In this document: in pieces, positions 4,688 to 5,371 of the stretch
Numbering within the stretch: position 1 is the first letter of the stretch
Layout of the letters: each line of letters starts with the position of its first letter
NCBI GenBank assembly: GCA_001805205.1
Contig: MHER01000164.1
Span: forward strand, 1 to 5,371
DNA length: 5,371 nucleotides
Source of the DNA: Nitrospirae bacterium RIFCSPLOW2_12_42_9
Lineage (GTDB): Bacteria > Nitrospirota > 9FT-COMBO-42-15 > HDB-SIOI813
Direction: 5' to 3'
Made by a program: the position numbers and the translations under genes
The notes under the pieces: generated by a model
Seen by the model: only the letters and a program-made list of their open reading frames with translations
Told to the model about the DNA's origin: nothing
The model's database searches: none

Positions 4688-5371
4688 CTACTGCAACGAA
4701 CTTTCAGAAAGCTTTATCCATTGTTTCCGCTTATCGTATAAAAAGTAACCTTCACCTCTCTTTAGAATCCGTGCTGCCTCGTTTTCCGATACAAATTCAG
4801 TTGCCGGTGTATTCTCTATGGTTTCACCTGATAAAACTGCTCCAGGATTAAATGGATTTTCTTTTATTAAAGATGCAAGCAGGTATGAAATAGACAGATA
4901 GCTTGTAGATTTGGAAATGAATATCGGGCGAGGCTGTGAACTATTGTATCCTTTTCCAATAAGCTTAATTCCCACAGGGACTCTTGTTATTTGGGGCAGC
5001 GGTATTTCCCGCAGACCCGCTGGTTGAAGGATATTGCTTTGTAAAGCCATGCCGTGCTCCGGGATAAAAATGACCACGGCATTACGGCCTGAAGATGCTA
5101 TGAGATCAATAAATTTCGTTGTGTCTCTAAAAAGTTTTTGAACAAACCCTTTATAATTATCAAGCCGCCGGTCATTCTTCCACCAATCTTTATCTTCAGA
5201 CCAATGGGCACCCTCATGCAGACTGATGGTATTATAGTAGACCATTGCCCGTTTCACATTTGATTCTTGCCGGATCATCCACCACCTTTCAAGTACATGG
5301 TAATCATCAAAGATGGCAGAGCCGTCAAAATTGTACGCCTGAATCGGAATACCTGCCGGCTTAAGGGGTTC
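4688..5371 (-). CDS. bcsG: Cellulose phosphoethanolamine transferase BcsG, C-terminal part (5'-partial)
   Basis: The frame is open from the right window edge to TAG at 4688, giving 227 C-terminal residues of a protein that is about 550 residues in E. coli. BcsG is an inner-membrane enzyme whose periplasmic alkaline-phosphatase-fold domain moves phosphoethanolamine from lipid to nascent cellulose. The visible part aligns from memory with the end of E. coli BcsG: VYYNTISLHEG, then VVIFIPEHGMAL, GLREIPLPQIT, SYLSISYLLASL and the C-terminal SENEA block. The Glu and His of PEHG (codons near 5054-5059) correspond to E. coli zinc ligands E442 and H443; the His of SLHEG (near 5216) and Arg of GLREIP (near 5009) match active-site residues. 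The nucleophile and the N-terminal membrane helices lie outside the window. The ATG at 5278 is internal, since in-frame sequence upstream (FDGSAIFDDYHVLERWW) continues the domain. Other bcs genes would be expected to the right. Confidence 0.88.
   Translation of the reverse strand, partial: EPLKPAGIPIQAYNFDGSAIFDDYHVLERWWMIRQESNVKRAMVYYNTISLHEGAHWSEDKDWWKNDRRLDNYKGFVQKLFRDTTKFIDLIASSGRNAVVIFIPEHGMALQSNILQPAGLREIPLPQITRVPVGIKLIGKGYNSSQPRPIFISKSTSYLSISYLLASLIKENPFNPGAVLSGETIENTPATEFVSENEAARILKRGEGYFLYDKRKQWIKLSESSLQ

Noticed and set aside
1..5371. CRISPR array, tRNA, rRNA or intact insertion sequence
   Set aside because: No regularly spaced repeats, no cloverleaf-like or rRNA-like segment, and no transposase or integrase motif was found in any reading frame.

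Overview
The window is an AT-rich bacterial segment. It carries a cellulose-modification gene (bcsG), a PilZ domain protein and a 35-residue Cys-rich microprotein, which together suggest a Gram-negative, probably environmental bacterium (for example Nitrospirota, Thermodesulfobacteriota or a relative). That placement is a low-confidence inference from gene content and frequent ATA codons; no rRNA or tRNA gene is present to settle it.

Left region (1-970) looks like an accessory or rearranged block. Two tandem plus-strand genes, the first cut by the window edge, carry a G-[VI]-D ... Q-V-K pattern that fits the Mrr-like branch of PD-(D/E)XK nuclease folds. Facing them on the minus strand is an overlapping pair of conserved but uncharacterised small genes. 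The second nuclease-like gene and the second minus-strand gene both lose their expected C-termini at the same point, about 585-594. This looks like a deletion or recombination junction that fused two genes tail to tail. A 314-base gap (971-1284) follows, holding a candidate promoter and inverted repeats but no gene.

Middle region (1285-2760): a minus-strand flavoprotein of the HI0933/YhiN/BaiN family is preceded by a tiny nine-cysteine protein on the same strand. That microprotein has a good promoter, a strong ribosome binding site and its own intrinsic terminator. The terminator lies directly in front of the flavoprotein start, so flavoprotein expression may depend on readthrough.

Right region (2778-5371): divergent from the Cys-rich gene are a PilZ protein (probable c-di-GMP receptor with one degenerate motif position) and a full-length aldehyde dehydrogenase with intact catalytic residues. 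The aldehyde dehydrogenase converges on the C-terminal part of bcsG, the zinc-dependent phosphoethanolamine transferase that decorates cellulose; its 5' part lies beyond the right edge. PilZ and BcsG together suggest the edge of a c-di-GMP-linked exopolysaccharide locus. The aldehyde dehydrogenase has no evident role in cellulose synthesis.
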